Below, in pieces: positions 15,026 to 27,610 of a stretch of DNA of 64,000 nt (positions within the stretch are counted from its first letter, which is position 1; every line of letters starts with the position of its first letter). A program made the position numbers and the translations under genes. The notes below the pieces were generated by a model, which saw only the letters and a list, made by a program, of their open reading frames with translations, made no database searches and was not told the DNA's origin. This stretch comes from Chlorophyllum brunneum. Its lineage: Eukaryota; Basidiomycota; Agaricomycetes; Agaricales; Agaricaceae. The stretch is taken from NCBI GenBank assembly GCA_963576785.1, contig OY756140.1, forward strand, positions 1,612,001-1,676,000, read 5' to 3'.

Positions 15026-17133
15026 TCAATTACGCTTAGAGAGACGATCCCTAAGCCACTTCCACCGCAACCGACCCCAGTCTCGAGCATCACCTTCCGA
15101 TGTATCCCCATCAGTTCGCCTGCTGGGAGTTGGGCGAGAATCGAAGAACTCCGGGTCATCGTACATTCGTGCAGAACTCCCGACGTTGCCTTCACTGATA
15201 GACCTCCTATCACGGGGCGACCGCAAGCTTTGTTCTACATCAACAGCTCCCAATCCACTCGACTTCCTTCTCCGCTCTTTAGGCACAATGACAAATCCAG
15301 GGCTAATAGGCGACAGGCCAATTTGCAATCCGGCACCCAAGGCTGATACCGTGCTGTTGAGTGGTGCGGAGAACGTAGGATGCGATGCGATGCGTTGATG
15401 TGAAGACGCTGAAAACCGTTGGGTGTCATTCGCCACAGTCGAGCGCCGTTGGCTAAATCTTGTTCGGAAAGACGGGGGTGAAAGAAGGGCACCCGCAGAG
15501 TATATTGTGTGTCGATGACGAGAAAATCGTAGGGGCTGAACACTCTGAACTTCAGCTTCAGGAGCATGAGATGATGTCGTCTGAAGTGGCTCCGATCTTG
15601 TTTCCCGAACAATGGGGAGAGGCCCGAAAGGTTGCTTGTGGGTGGAAACGGAGCCAATGGTAGTATCGGAGTCCGTTTCTTGAGATGTTGGCATACTATG
15701 GTGGATATCTCCCTCAGCCTGACTGGTGCGGGCACCCACGTAGTCGTCGCTGAAATCTCCGTCTTCCTCTCCCTCTCCTTCCTCGCCCCAAGCTCCAACA
15801 TCCACACCTCTACCACCCGACTGTATACTGACAACCCAGACACCCCCCAGCAGGACGACAATACCCAAAGCGACCAAAAACAAATGAAGGGACCGAATGA
15901 GTTGCAATTGATTGAAATAAACGAGCCCATTAACAATGGAGGAGATATTATAGAAACAGAAGGCCGCTGCAAACCGGTTAGTTCAACTACATCCTCAACC
16001 ATGGACAGGAATTTGCATACATGGGCAGACCAGCGTCGGGTTGGCCAGAATGAGTGCTTTGTGGAGATACCACATTTGAAGCAGAGCAAAAATGAGAAGC
16101 CCGGAAACCAGAACCCATGATTCCCAGCGGCGGAACTGATTGTTGCCTCCAATTGTAAGCAGAAGTAACTCGACACCACTTTTCGCAAATATCAGACACA
16201 TTCCGGAAATGATCCCAGATATCGACGCATACGACATGGCAAAAAGCACCCGAGTGCGGTCCATGGCGTCAAATGGGGAGTGTTCGGTGCTAGATGGTAA
16301 TCGAAATTGGTGTCTCTTTCTGTCTAGTAGAGGGGTTGCTTCGTTGATGGTAGAGTCGTCCGAAATTGTGCCAGCGGTGTTGTTTAAAGTTGTAGTATCA
16401 ATGAGGTAGTTTGTGTCATATGTCGTACTCGGGGGAAGGGGTGGGGAGCCTGACTCTAAAGCCGCAGCCAGCTTGCGACTCCAGGAGAATTCACCAACAT
16501 GTGTCTAGGCTGGCATTAAACAAAGATATGTTGTCGTATAAAGCAGCTACGCACCAAGGCGAGGCATACGAATACAGCCATACCGAGGAGAGAGAAATAC
16601 ACGATGAAAGCAGGCCGCCTGAAGAGCTCTAATAGATCCTCCAGTGAATGCGTGGGCTCCGGTACAATCCCGAAGACAGCGATAAGGACAGCACCACCTG
16701 CTATCAGGATAGTGCCAATAATCATCCACGGGGAAAACACATCGCCCAGAAGTAAACGGGCGAAGAACGCATTCCAAAGCAGTGAGACAGCGCCCAGAGG
16801 AGCTAGGATGACGACCGGGAGTGATGCAATCTGAACAAGGGAGCCGATAAGATTGGATATAATAAAAATTGCGAATCCTAGTAACCAAAGCCTAAGAGTC
16901 GATTATTGTAAGGTCAGTAAGTATGCCATGAGATGCGTTTGAGATGTTACGAACGGTCGTCGATGTTCTACACGTTGTTCGTGCTTTCGAAGACTCTGGT
17001 TGATGACATGGCTCTTCCTCTGGATGGTAAGACCTAGAGACTGGATGAATGAAGCGAGGAGTCCAATGAATATGCCGAGAGGAATGGAGATATGTGGATT
17101 GTCCAAGGATGGAGTAGAGATTGTGAATGCCAT
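15026..17133 (-). CDS. NIPA-like (DUF803) magnesium transporter
   Basis: This is a multi-pass membrane protein of the NIPA/DUF803 family, whose studied members move Mg2+ and related cations. It starts at 17133 (MAFTISTPSLDNPHISIPLG). The first exon holds TM1 and the family signature SLGLTIQRKSHVINQS. Later exons encode further membrane segments: ISNLIGSLVQIASLPVVILA, GAVSLLWNAFFARLLLGD, WMIIGTILIAGGAVLIAVFG, then ASISGIISGMCLIFAKSGVE, SWVLVSGLLIFALLQMWYLH, and FLVALGIVVLLGGVWVVSIQ. A long, hydrophilic Ser/Arg-rich cytosolic tail of about 240 residues follows and ends RDRLSKRN. Such tails are common in fungal members. The start codon is only 214 bases from that of the divergent AGTRAP-like gene. 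Family call is firm; substrate is inferred from the family. Confidence 0.85.
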
Positions 17134-17347
17134 TCGGAAAGAAAGAGAGGGTTTCAACGAATAAAGGAGCCAGCTACCCTGGCTGCATGTGTACTGAGCG
17201 ATGCTTCCTATCCAAGACGATGGACTGCGGTGAGAGAGATGGCAGTGGTGCGCTCTGTGGAGGGTACACGCTTTGGCGCAGTCACGTGGATGTCCAGCAC
17301 AGATCACCAGCTGTGGCCTCGCCTCGCCAGACCTCCCCTTCTTCGCA

Positions 17348-18048
17348 ATGGACTTCGTTCAGAGACTTGACCCGTCTAAACTTGTCTTTGGTGGGATAGT
17401 AAGTCCCTTCGTAAGCCCTCGCTCTACGCTGCTGATGCCACCTCTCCAGGCACTCTCGTTTCTGTTGTCGTTATCCTCCTCTCCACCCTACAATCTTCCA
17501 ATTTACTTGTTTGGCACCTATGCCCAGGAACAGAATGATGCCGTGCAATCGCTCCAGATTGTATGATAATTCAACGCCCAACGACCAGGAGTACTCACCC
17601 GGTTCCCTAGTTCACTGGCTTGCTGGGCATTTCCGCTCTTTTCGATGTCATCTGGATGATCCGCAATGACCAAAGCGGCTTCATCAAGTTCCTTACTGTC
17701 GTTCTTACCCTACTAAAGGTCCATTTGACTTTGGCGACAACTTGATAGTAGCTCAAGACCGTATATAGATACCAACCTTCTTCTCCTTCCTTCTGGTCAT
17801 GCGCCAACGGGGCACTCAATTTGGTGGGACGGGCGAAGGAACCACAGGTATTATTCGACTTATGGCTATGCCCTCCTTGTTCCTCATATAATTCAACAGT
17901 GTGGTCCATGCCTGGCGGTTTCACCTCCGGTGGAAGAGACGGCTATCAAAACGTCGATGACGAGGGCCACAGTCGCCAACATAGAGCTCCCCCAAAGCCT
18001 AACACAGCAACCACTCCTTCTGCACCAGGTGCATACGAAACGGTTTAA
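17348..18048 (+). CDS. AGTRAP-like small multi-pass membrane protein
   Basis: Four exons (17348-17560, 17611-17718, 17769-17847, 17900-18048) join in frame to give 182 residues. All three introns are GT-AG and 50-52 bases long. The N-terminus (MDFVQRLDPSKLVFGGIVSP) is followed by about four hydrophobic segments: LMPPLQALSFLLSL, YNLPIYLFGTYA, FTGLLGISALFDVIWMI, FLTVVLTLLKIPTFFSFLLV. It ends with a short polar tail containing GGFTSGGRDGYQNVDDEG. The order NDAVQSLQIFTGLLG, FDVIW, LLKIP and MRQRG parallels human AGTRAP (angiotensin receptor-associated protein: DAISMFLGGLL, LDIVH, LLLKP, MYRERG), recalled from memory. So I call it an AGTRAP-like membrane protein, probably of the Golgi/endosomal system. 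That location is inference from the animal protein. The function in fungi is unknown to me. Its stop codon lies 21 bases from the stop of the convergent REV3 gene. Confidence 0.75.
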
Positions 18049-18069
18049 TATAGGTTCAGTGCCTGTACA

Positions 18070-21000
18070 TTACATCGCAGCGAAAATGGAATCTGACGTG
18101 TTCTCCGAACTAACCTCCGGCGTCCTCGATCGACCCGAGTCAAAGCCTTCGACCAGAATATCTATGGTGTCCACTACCTCAAGTTTATGCTCCGCTCTCT
18201 TGCGCGCGTATAACCATGAACAATCCAGCGATTCACATTCTACCGGTTCGCTTGCCGCCATGCCCGTGCAAGTAGCACAAATCTCATGAGCAGTCCGCAT
18301 CCGCTGCTCGAATTTGCCAGCTTTTGCACCGAGAACAGCTATACTCGACTGGGACGACAAGATACACTCCTCGCACAGGTCTGTTCCCGCTATTCAATCA
18401 GTTATGATGTGCATACACCAGTCAGCATAACATACCAGCAAATGCAGGCTCTCCACAAGCGAGGCATTGGTTATTGTCGAGGTGCTCTTCGATGTCCCGT
18501 CGGCTGGGCGAGGCTGGTAACTCTTCATCATTGTCACCTGTCAATTTCTTCCGTTTGCTTGGTGAAGCCATTACAACCTCCCGTGCTATATTCTTGGTCT
18601 TCGGCATTCGTGTAAACCATTGCTGTACGTCAGCCCCCATGAGGTTGAATATTCTTTCAAGGGGTGGTATCAGCACGCGAGTGATATAATATGTCGCATC
18701 CAGCTGAAGGTGGCTATTCCTGGCGTCAGCCAGAAGAGACCCACTTGGTATACAAAGGCGCACCATTGGTTGATCATCTCAAGCGGATCTAGCGCTCTTT
18801 CTGTGAGTAATGACCCAGGTTCACCCCTACTGATAACGTATGGAATCCGTTCTCCATACTGGGGTTCGTTGTTTGGGTCGACAATCAGCTTTCGGGCAGC
18901 AACCACTACCCCAGGTGGTGGAGGTCCCTTGTCGCTATTATGACAGACTCGTTGAAGGCAATTGCTTATACAAATCTGATGGGACTATAACACTTACCTA
19001 TAAGTCCCCATTTTCACTTCTTTGGCAAATATCATGTCCTGGATGGTGACTTTGTTCTCAAGAATCTTGTGCCAGGAACGACAACAATATGCTTTTACTT
19101 GGCTAAGATCCTGGGTACGGAATAATATTCTGATCTGGTATCAGTCTCAGTTAAACAATTGGAAGGGTGCAAAGGCTGACTTCAAGCAATTCTCAACGAG
19201 CTTCCTCTGGGCGAGAACACCGTCTCTTCGGACAGTTTCGATTCCCTTCGCGTCAAAGGTCGGCTCCTTCTCATCAGGGCTTTCATACTTGAATCCCACG
19301 TAACGCTTTTTCGCTATCAAGACACAAGGATGGTAGACCTGACCTCAGTTCAGTAGGAATATTTGAAGGGGTCGAAAGAGGATAAAACACCTTCTCGAAC
19401 TTGAGTTTCACAGGGGCGGGGTTTTGAGAGGTGATTGTATCCGCCATCTCGGTGCCTACCCGAAAAGCCTGCTCCCTCGTTTTCCCAGGGAGATAACTGA
19501 TGCTGGAGATAAGAACATGTAAATGCTGTGCTTTGCACTTACACGAAAAGACTATCAGTGTCTCCGTAAACGACCTGGTCATAATATCGTAAGGTCCACT
19601 CCTTTTATAACATCCGAGACTGCCCACCTTTGCCCCCCACTTTTCGTTACGGTTGATGACATCAATGGCCTGCCAGATATGCGACTGAAAACCACAATCG
19701 TTGCGAGTAATCAAAGCTCCTCACCTTTTCTAAGGTCTCTCGACCTGTTTGAACAATACTATCTGCAATCTCCACCGCAGGCATCCGACCAGAATAAGTT
19801 GCGCCAGTGTACCCATAAGTGACGTTTGCAATATACTTCAATGCCAGTTGGCGTGCGTTGAGAACGCGAGCCAGTGCCTGTTGATATATTGCTAAGTACG
19901 ATAGAGCTTCAAGGAGAAATAACACGCGCCTTATCAGATTTCACAGCTCTCATGGCCTGCTTCACCATCACTCGGGTGTCCAACAGCTCGATGAGCATAC
20001 GACCCAGGAGGCCCCTTCGCACATGTGGCTTTGCATACATGATGCCATTCGGAGCGACTGTCGTCGAAGCGTTCAGCTACATCCACAGAAAGGTCGTTGA
20101 TAATCACTCATGATATGTTCCTGGAGTGCATCCAAGACACCGGAATCCAGATCCAGATTAGTGACTCCGAATTTATATTGACCCCGAAATGGCTTGATAC
20201 GACCAAGGCAGGTCGAGTAACAGTAGTTATAGGCAATCATGACTGAGGGGTAAAGGGATTGGAAGTCCAGAACTACAAGGGGACTTGTATAAAAGGCCGA
20301 CATGGGCTCCATAATGAGCGGCATACACTCCGCAGCGTTTTGCAGCCCAACCTGTGATTTCTCTTCAGTTTGAAATCATCAAAATGACAAGCGGATGACA
20401 GACGTCGCGTTTGCTCGGAGAGAGTAGGACGAGGTTCTCGGGCTTGGCAATGCGGAATATGAAGGACTCCACCTTAAACTGTGATCCACGACTGATGACA
20501 GAGTAGAAATCCACGCCGAAAATGCGGGCAAACTCCCTGGGTTTGGAATAAGCGACTTATCATAAACTTGATAACGAACTTACGCCGTCTTCGTAATGAC
20601 CTCTGTCTCTTCTAATATGTGGAGAGTCGCACAGGCCCGTCTCAGAATGTATCGCAGCACGGTTACCATGTGACTTGGCACTGGGCTATCGTACCATCCT
20701 GATAATGTTGTAGTGTTGTAGAAGGGTATCCTTAAATACGGGGTCAAAAGGTTGTGCATGGACGGATCAATCCGTACAGTACCTTTGTCGCAAAACATGG
20801 AAAGCCACGTTGGATAAGGTATAAGACGTCAGGGCCAGCTCCGACCTCATAATGCGCCAGGCGTTCAGAACGTGTCTGCCTGTGACCTTTAAACTTGATG
20901 CTGTCTGTGAACCCCAGCGGTCGTCTCCACCTGTCCTCAGCGCAGGAGCTCGAGACAGGAAGTCCTGCAAATCAAATTCTAGTACTCTAAGCACCCATAA

Positions 21001-23762
21001 ACACATAATTAATGGTGAGCATACCATATTGCCTCGCACGCAGATTAAGATATCCCCAGGACGCACGTTGAACCTCCCATCCTGTAAGAATATCGGGATC
21101 AAGCTCTGCCACAATGTCGGAAAGCCTGTTCAAAAGGTCGAGCTCAGTATCAACAAAGTCCAAGTGAAACTCTCGTATCCGCCTCGAGTTAAGTTGGATG
21201 TTCTGAATAGCGAGGATCCCTGTGTGTAGGTCTTCCGTTCCGGCAACTTGAAAACCATAAACCACAATGCATATGGGATCAGTTTCGGGGTTCGGTACTG
21301 CTTTTCCGTGAGCGGGTGCTACGAACAATGGTGAGAACCTTGTGTATGATATTCAGCAGGAAGGAGTCATACCCATCACCTCCATGGACATGATAGTCAT
21401 GCTCTGCCTATCTCGTGACATGCCGACGACACGCTCTGCTGGCGAATTTTTGAAGCCGTATATATTGTGTTGTGTAGGCCCTTCAATCTGAGCCGATAGA
21501 TCACGGTCAGTGGTTCCTATTGCAATACAAATAAAGCTAAACCTGTGATGGGGACACGTTTTGGGATGCCCTTTGTTTCTCCAGCCGTCTTTGATAGTGA
21601 AGCCAGTGCGTGATGGCTTTCCGGCTTGGCGGTAAACTCACGTACTCCCATCCAGCATGGGCCTGGAACAATAGCTTGTCCTTGGAGTACTGGCTGGAGG
21701 GAAATCCGGAAGGAGGGGCAAATTCTTCTAACAGCGCAATGCCTTTGCCTCCTTTCAGGTGATATAACAGCCCAGAAAATTCCTTCGGCCCCGCTGGTAC
21801 GTCATCCTCGTTTGAGTAGAACGGTCCTTGATAGATTTTTGGTGGAAGGTTCAGGGATCCAAGACTTGTCATCAATTCAATTATCGTTGGAGGAAATTTC
21901 GAGTAGGTATAGTAATTTTGACCGGATAGATCATAGGCCCTCATTAGCTGAAGAGTGGATTGCTGGGATGTCGAAGCGAGGTGTGCACTTGTAAAACCAA
22001 TCTTGGCAGCACCCTCTGCATTAGAAGCTAGGGAAGCTGGGGTGAAATGCTGTTCTGTGTCCTGAGTCCCCTTCCTGTTTTTTTACGGATGAAGTCGCAA
22101 CAATATCAGATATGCAAGCTTTGGTAACTCACCCTCGAGAATCATTTTCTCGCATTTCCCCGCTCTGTTCCAGATCGCTGGTTTGGAAGTGGTATCTTGC
22201 ATCCAGAGAATACTCGAAATGGCTTACCCCGATCCTTTGCTATAGGAATGGTTTAATCAGGGGAGCACCAGATGCAGAATAACTGGAAACTGACTTGGAA
22301 AAAAGGCCCGAATTACTAGGCGTCCCGTCATCAAAAAACGGGTCAGGAGTCGCCCTACAAGGGATTATGAATGAAGTGTACTACAAAACCCAGCTCGCTA
22401 ACCTGGTATCGGAACCATCGACATCTGACAAGGCCTCACTTTCGCTTTGGGTCTCGGCCTCATCTTCAGGCTCGGTGTCGTCGCCAAATTCTTCGTCCAT
22501 GCGAATGTGTTCTTCTTCGCCCCCAGACTCTGCTTCTCCGATGTTTTCCAAGTCATTCATTGTCTCAGCCACCAGCAAAGCTTCATTAACGTCTACTTCA
22601 CCGACTTCCATTCCATCCTCAATGATCGATAACTCCGGTTGACCAAGTGCTGTCTTGTCGTGACTTGTGGCTTCATCGGTTGTCTGTTTGACAGGTCTCC
22701 ATGTTCGATAGCATGCCTCCCAGAGCGCTTCTGTACTCTCGAAAACAGACATTACCTGACTCTCCCACGCGGTGAGACTGTCAGGATGAGATTGTCCTGA
22801 TGAACGCTCTTGTTCCAATCGAGAACGGATTTCATCCCACCAACGAGCCTCTGCTACCCAACTGCTGTTGGGCTCCCTGGAGGCCTCACTCGGGTCATTT
22901 GGTAATTCGGGTGAGGGATCTAAGCCACGTGCGTGGCGACGGTTGCGTTCGTCCTCCCATATTTCGCGGACACTTGTGACAATCGATTCGGAAGGCCGCT
23001 CTGGACCAGGGATTGCAAGATAATGATGAAGCTTGCGTTCCGTTACATGGGCTCGATTCAAAATTTCCGGTGACACTACATCCAACTCCAGGGGCATGCG
23101 CGTTTGTGGAGGATAGGGTGATGATTTGAACGACGTGAGCTGCTCCGCCTGATTGTCTTCATCGGCGTCCCATACGGCCCGTCGGTAAGCGTCATTGATT
23201 TCAATAGATCCACATCCATATAGGCCAAAATCGGACATAAACTGCAGAATGAAACTGAGATGACTTTCATACACCTCAAAACGTTGGCTCATGACGGAGC
23301 CAGACTGCAAAATAGCTGCGATGCGACTCATCAGCCTGGGATCCAGTAGCAATATCTTCAAGAAGGGCGAGTATCGCGAGTGAAATCCATAAAATTTGAC
23401 ACCCTTAACCAAAAAAACAGCGCGAATATAATGAGATTTCGGAGAGTTGGGATCTCGTTTCAACGACAAGGCAACAGCGTGGTTCAATGACTGCTTAAGG
23501 TTACCGATGTATCGTTTGACTGTGTGAGGTTCAGCGCAATTGCTGCTGTACGGATTACAAATGTACCATGTCGTGGGTGCAGCTTCCCAGAATATTCGAT
23601 GTAGCAGTAGGGATAAACTTGGTGCACATGGAGACAGGTCCGTAGCCCAACGGAAGATTGGCCATATATTCGCAACGTGGGTACTCGTGGGTGATGCGAG
23701 TAATCGAGTGGGCCCGAGAGAGAGAGAACATAGTCAATTTGGTGTATCTGCACCGAGAACAT
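18070..23762 (-). CDS. REV3: DNA polymerase zeta catalytic subunit REV3
   Basis: This is a B-family DNA polymerase that extends mismatched or damaged primer ends in translesion synthesis. The N-terminal exon starts MFSVQIHQIDYVLSLSGPLD (start chosen at 23762; an in-frame ATG lies nine bases upstream). Next is the conserved Rev3 block around 22400-23480 (VFLVKGVKFYGFHSRYSPFL, DFGLYGCGSIEINDAY). The exonuclease-like region (MSMEVM; DPDILTGWEVQRASW) lacks the usual exo-I acidic pair, in line with polymerase zeta having no proofreading. Polymerase motif A is DFQSLYPSVM at 20238-20267 and motif C is YGDTDS at 19551-19568. The C-terminus carries the two cysteine motifs: CysA beginning CLACGEPAFAGMLC and CysB with CATCTG, then CESLDC, the [4Fe-4S] site that binds the accessory subunits. 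It has many short introns. The ATG is only 117 bases downstream of the stop of the epimerase gene on the same strand. Confidence 0.93.
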
Positions 23763-23879
23763 AGTGAGCACCTCTGAGTCAGGAGAACATCAATGACGGA
23801 ACCCTGGATCGGATTCACGTGCCTCAAATGTTGAGTAGTAAACTATTCGTACAAAAAACCTGTTTAGCCCTACAACTAT

Positions 23880-24917
23880 CTACCCTGAGAGTTTAGCAAC
23901 AGCGAGGGTTTGTTGTCCAATCCACTTTTCCCCAGGGCTGATCTTAACGAAGCCTCGAACAACGCCAGGTTCCACACAGACAAATTTCTCCCTAGATTGC
24001 GAGTTATTGATTTAGTTTGGTGACTCGTTGATAGCGGATGTACTGTGGCCTTACCAGCCTCCTTCCTCCATATCTGCAATTTTCTTCCCTTCCTCCCGGG
24101 GATTCCAGACAACGACGTTGCTCATGTTTTTGGTGTGGATATTAATTCCACCACTAAGCCAGTTTATTTGATAATCCCCGGGTGTATCCTCGTAAACGAA
24201 ATCAGTAAAACCATTGACATCGACTTCAGCTCGCAACTCGATACGGCGAAGAGCTCTTTCTTCCTCCGTCGGTTGCGTCTTGTCATAATAGCCCAGGTTC
24301 TGGAATGGAGTTATCCTAACGGACGAAGCGGGGACGCAGAAGTAATTATGCAGAAGCGCCTGGAATTCGAGGTCACGGGAGCTTTCTGGTGGATTATGAA
24401 CATGGAGATCAGTGCTGAGTTGGTGTTCTGCTAAAGTGACAACGTAGGCAAGCTCGAACTCCGGTTCGTATTTCGAGGAAATTTGACTTGTTGGGCCCAG
24501 AACTTCCAAATGAATTCAGGATATTACTTTTCGTTCCGCAAGGGATTGGCACCTACTGAGTCGCACAGATACACCGGCATCATTGTCCATAACGACACTA
24601 TCAAAAAGCCACCTTTCACTCCTGGCAAAGCCATGCTGGGAGAGTCTTGCATGGTCTGGATGATCTGGGGCTCCAAAGCAGGGAAAGACGACCGGTATAC
24701 CGCCTCGCACCGGTTTTGAACCATCCAGAGTGGCCTTGGACGAGACAAAGAGCCTCTCGATGTTGTTTGCTTTCCAGGATATCACAGTCGCACCGTGGTA
24801 CAGTATCACAACCGTGGCACCCTAACACAATTGAACATGAATCGAGAACTAAGAGTGCAATCTCTGTACCTTGGGGTGCTTGAGTATAACCTTATCCTCC
24901 AATCGGTTAACTGGCAT
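23880..24917 (-). CDS. Glucose-6-phosphate 1-epimerase (aldose 1-epimerase family)
   Basis: This enzyme interconverts the alpha and beta anomers of glucose 6-phosphate in the cytosol (family of yeast YMR099C). The start codon at 24917 opens MPVNRLEDKVILKHPK. An intron follows, then GATVVILYHGATVISWKANN and LFVSSKATLDGSKPVRGGIP, and the substrate-pocket motif VVFPCFGAP with HGFARSERW. The second half has QALLHNYFCVPASSVRITPF and VVVWNPREEGKKIADMEEGGW. The end is EPGVVRGFVKISPGEKWIGQ followed by QTLAVAKLSG and a stop at 23880-23882. Length and motif order match the family. The gene is divergent from the PP2A scaffold gene with 548 bases between start codons. Confidence 0.9.
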
Positions 24918-25465
24918 GTTAGTATCGAGGAGTTGAAAGTAATCTAGCCCAGTGATGACCTCATCCTGCAATCATCTCGGTGTTCTCCGGACCGAGGTTG
25001 TTTCCAGGTCGTGTTGTGCATCTCAACCGCGGTTTTGTCTGTGCAGAAAACTGAATATACTTGCCTTCACTGCACAACAAACGTACGTTCCTTCGAGTGG
25101 AGTTGCGGAATTGGGTGCTTTCATCTGACGGGTGCTCAAAGCCGTCATTGGGTCGAGTTGCAGCTAAATGTATCTCGCTACGGCCCACGAGGGAATGCCG
25201 GACATACATGGCTACTTGTCGTCGCCGTTAAGAGAGTGAACGGTGGTCTATTCGGCTGATACTTTATCCCAGATCCTGAGTCGCCATCCCAGTCGATGTT
25301 GGATAGAAAGCTGCACGTGGTCACACAGAAGCGCGTGCTGTCGACTTGACTGCATTCACCTTCACCTATCTTCACCACACAGCAATCAGAGCACCCCTTA
25401 CCAATCCATCTTTTACAACGGGCCATCGATCCTCTGTTCTGATTATCCCACTTGCACACGGAAAA
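24918..25465. promoter_or_regulatory. Divergent promoter region between epimerase and PP2A-A genes
   Basis: This gap of 548 bases lies between two start codons facing away from each other. I see no convincing coding exon in it. It should hold both promoters and 5' leaders. I do not see a clear TATA box. Confidence 0.5.
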
Positions 25466-27610
25466 ATGGATCCGGCGATGTCCATGGAAGATGTACGCTT
25501 TACTCTTGGATGTCACATTGAGCGCGGCTCACTGCCTACCCAAGATTGCTCCGATTGCCATCCTCATGGATGAACTCCGTTCTGAGGATGTTCAACTCCG
25601 CCTAAACGCAATTCATAGTATACCAACAATAGCGTTGGCTTTGGGTCCAGATCGCGCGCGTGAAGAATTGATCCCTTTCCTCCAAGACTCTGTTGATGAC
25701 GAAGATGAAGTCCTGCTTGCTCTCGCGGAAGAACTGGGAAAGAATTTTGAGGAGTATATCGGTGGAGACGAGCATGCTCACGTTCTTCTTGGACCGCTGG
25801 AGAACCTATCAGCGGTGGAAGAGACCCTCGTTCGTGATAAGGTACGCGTTTTACTCATCTATTTATCACAGCATACCAGATGCTCAGGTCAAAACCAAGG
25901 CAGCGGAATCGATAACGAAGATAGCTGCAGCTCTATCTCAAAGTCAAGTCGAGCTATACTATATACCCCTTCTGAAGAGACTTTCATCTGGCGAGTGGTT
26001 TACATCGCGGACTTCGGCCGCTGCGCTTTATCCAGCAGTCTACTCCAAAGTATCCTCTACCCTTCAAGAGGACCTACGCAAGGGTTACACAGCACTTGGT
26101 GCAGATGATACACCCATGGTTCGCAGAGCTGCTGCAAAATCTCTTGGGGTAAGCATCTCTTCGCGGAAAGTTGAATCTCTAAATAGCCTTCTACTGCAGC
26201 CTCTCTTGAAACAGTTCTCCCAACAACATGCCATCTCTGATGGCTTGCCAATTTACAGACGGCTACAGGCTGACGATCAGGACTCAGTTCGACTGCTCAC
26301 TGTCGAGGACCTTATTGTCATCGCGCAGAAACTCTCTCCGGCCGAAGTTAAAGATCTCTTACTCAAACAGATCAGACAAAGTATCGGCGATAAGAGCTGG
26401 CGAGTACGATACATGGCAGCAACTCATTTTAATGAAGTAAGCTTCCCGACCAGCATTGCTCGGTATATGCTCATAGTGCCTGAAAGCTCGCAGAGGCTGT
26501 CGGAACAGAACTTGTACGGGAAGAACTGCTCGGTCAATACATCCAGCTTCTGAAAGATAATGAAGCGGAGGTCCGAACTGCTGCTGCAACACAAATCCCA
26601 GGTCAGCTATATCCACCGAGAAACTTAGTAGTCTGACGTAAAACTTTTAGGTTTTTCCAAGCTAATCGACAAAGAAGTAATTTTGGCCAGAATCATTCCT
26701 TGTGTGCGGGATTTATCCCAAGACACATCCCAGCATGTTCGTGCAGCCTTGGCGAATCAGATTCATGGGCTGGCGCCATTATTGAGCCGGGAACCAACTA
26801 TCGAACACCTCCTTCCCCTTTTCTTGCACCTCCTGAAAGATGACTTCTCCGAAGTCCGATTAAATATTATCAGCAAACTCGAAACGGTCAATAGTGGTAT
26901 GTTCTATTCTATATCCCCTCGTATCCGTTGATGACTTTCATCACTCGAAGTAATCGGTATTGAGCTTCTATCCGAAAGCTTACTTCCTGCCATCGTGGAA
27001 TTAGCCGAAGATAAGTCGTGGCGAGTACGGCAGGCAATCATCCAATATATTCCTCTCTTGGCCACCCAATTCGGCAAACCCTTCTTCGACGAAGAACTGA
27101 GTAACTTGTGTATGTCATGGTTGGGTGATAGCGTCTACAGCATTCGGGAAGCTGCAACTGTCAATCTCAAGAAGTTGACTGAAGTTTTCGGTGTCGAGTG
27201 GGCACGAGCAGCTATTGTGCCGAAAGTTGTTGGTATGGGGTCTCATCCGAGCTTCCTTTTTAGAATGACGACCGTGCAAGCCATCACAGTGCGTCAGAGC
27301 GTATATCTACTTTAATCTCACCTCACTTATTCCCTAGACAATCTCACCTTCTTTGAGCCTCGAGATCATCCGAGCCGATATCATCGGACCACTTCTGGAA
27401 CTATCCAAGGATCACATTCCCAACATTCGTTTCAATGTCGCGAAATCTCTAGAAGCGATGGCGGCCGCCTTCAACTCTGCACCAGAGGGACGCCAGTTCA
27501 TTCAAGAGTTCATTCTTCCTGCATTGGAGCGGCAGAAGAACGATGCTGATGCAGATGTCCGGTATTTCGCTTCTCGTGCATCACAAAAAGCTCTTCCAGC
27601 AGAGTCGTAA
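25466..27610 (+). CDS. TPD3: Protein phosphatase 2A scaffold (A/PR65) subunit
   Basis: This is the HEAT-repeat scaffold that holds the catalytic and regulatory subunits of PP2A. The first exon is tiny (MDPAMSMED). It splices from the GTACGC donor after GAT to [20 protein letters not shown], the conserved first HEAT repeat of the family. Repeats follow to the end of the protein: [100 protein letters not shown]. It ends [20 protein letters not shown] and [20 protein letters not shown]. Repeats line up at about 39 residues each, giving the curved solenoid. Several introns of about 50 bases interrupt it. The gene name follows the yeast orthologue. Confidence 0.94.
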
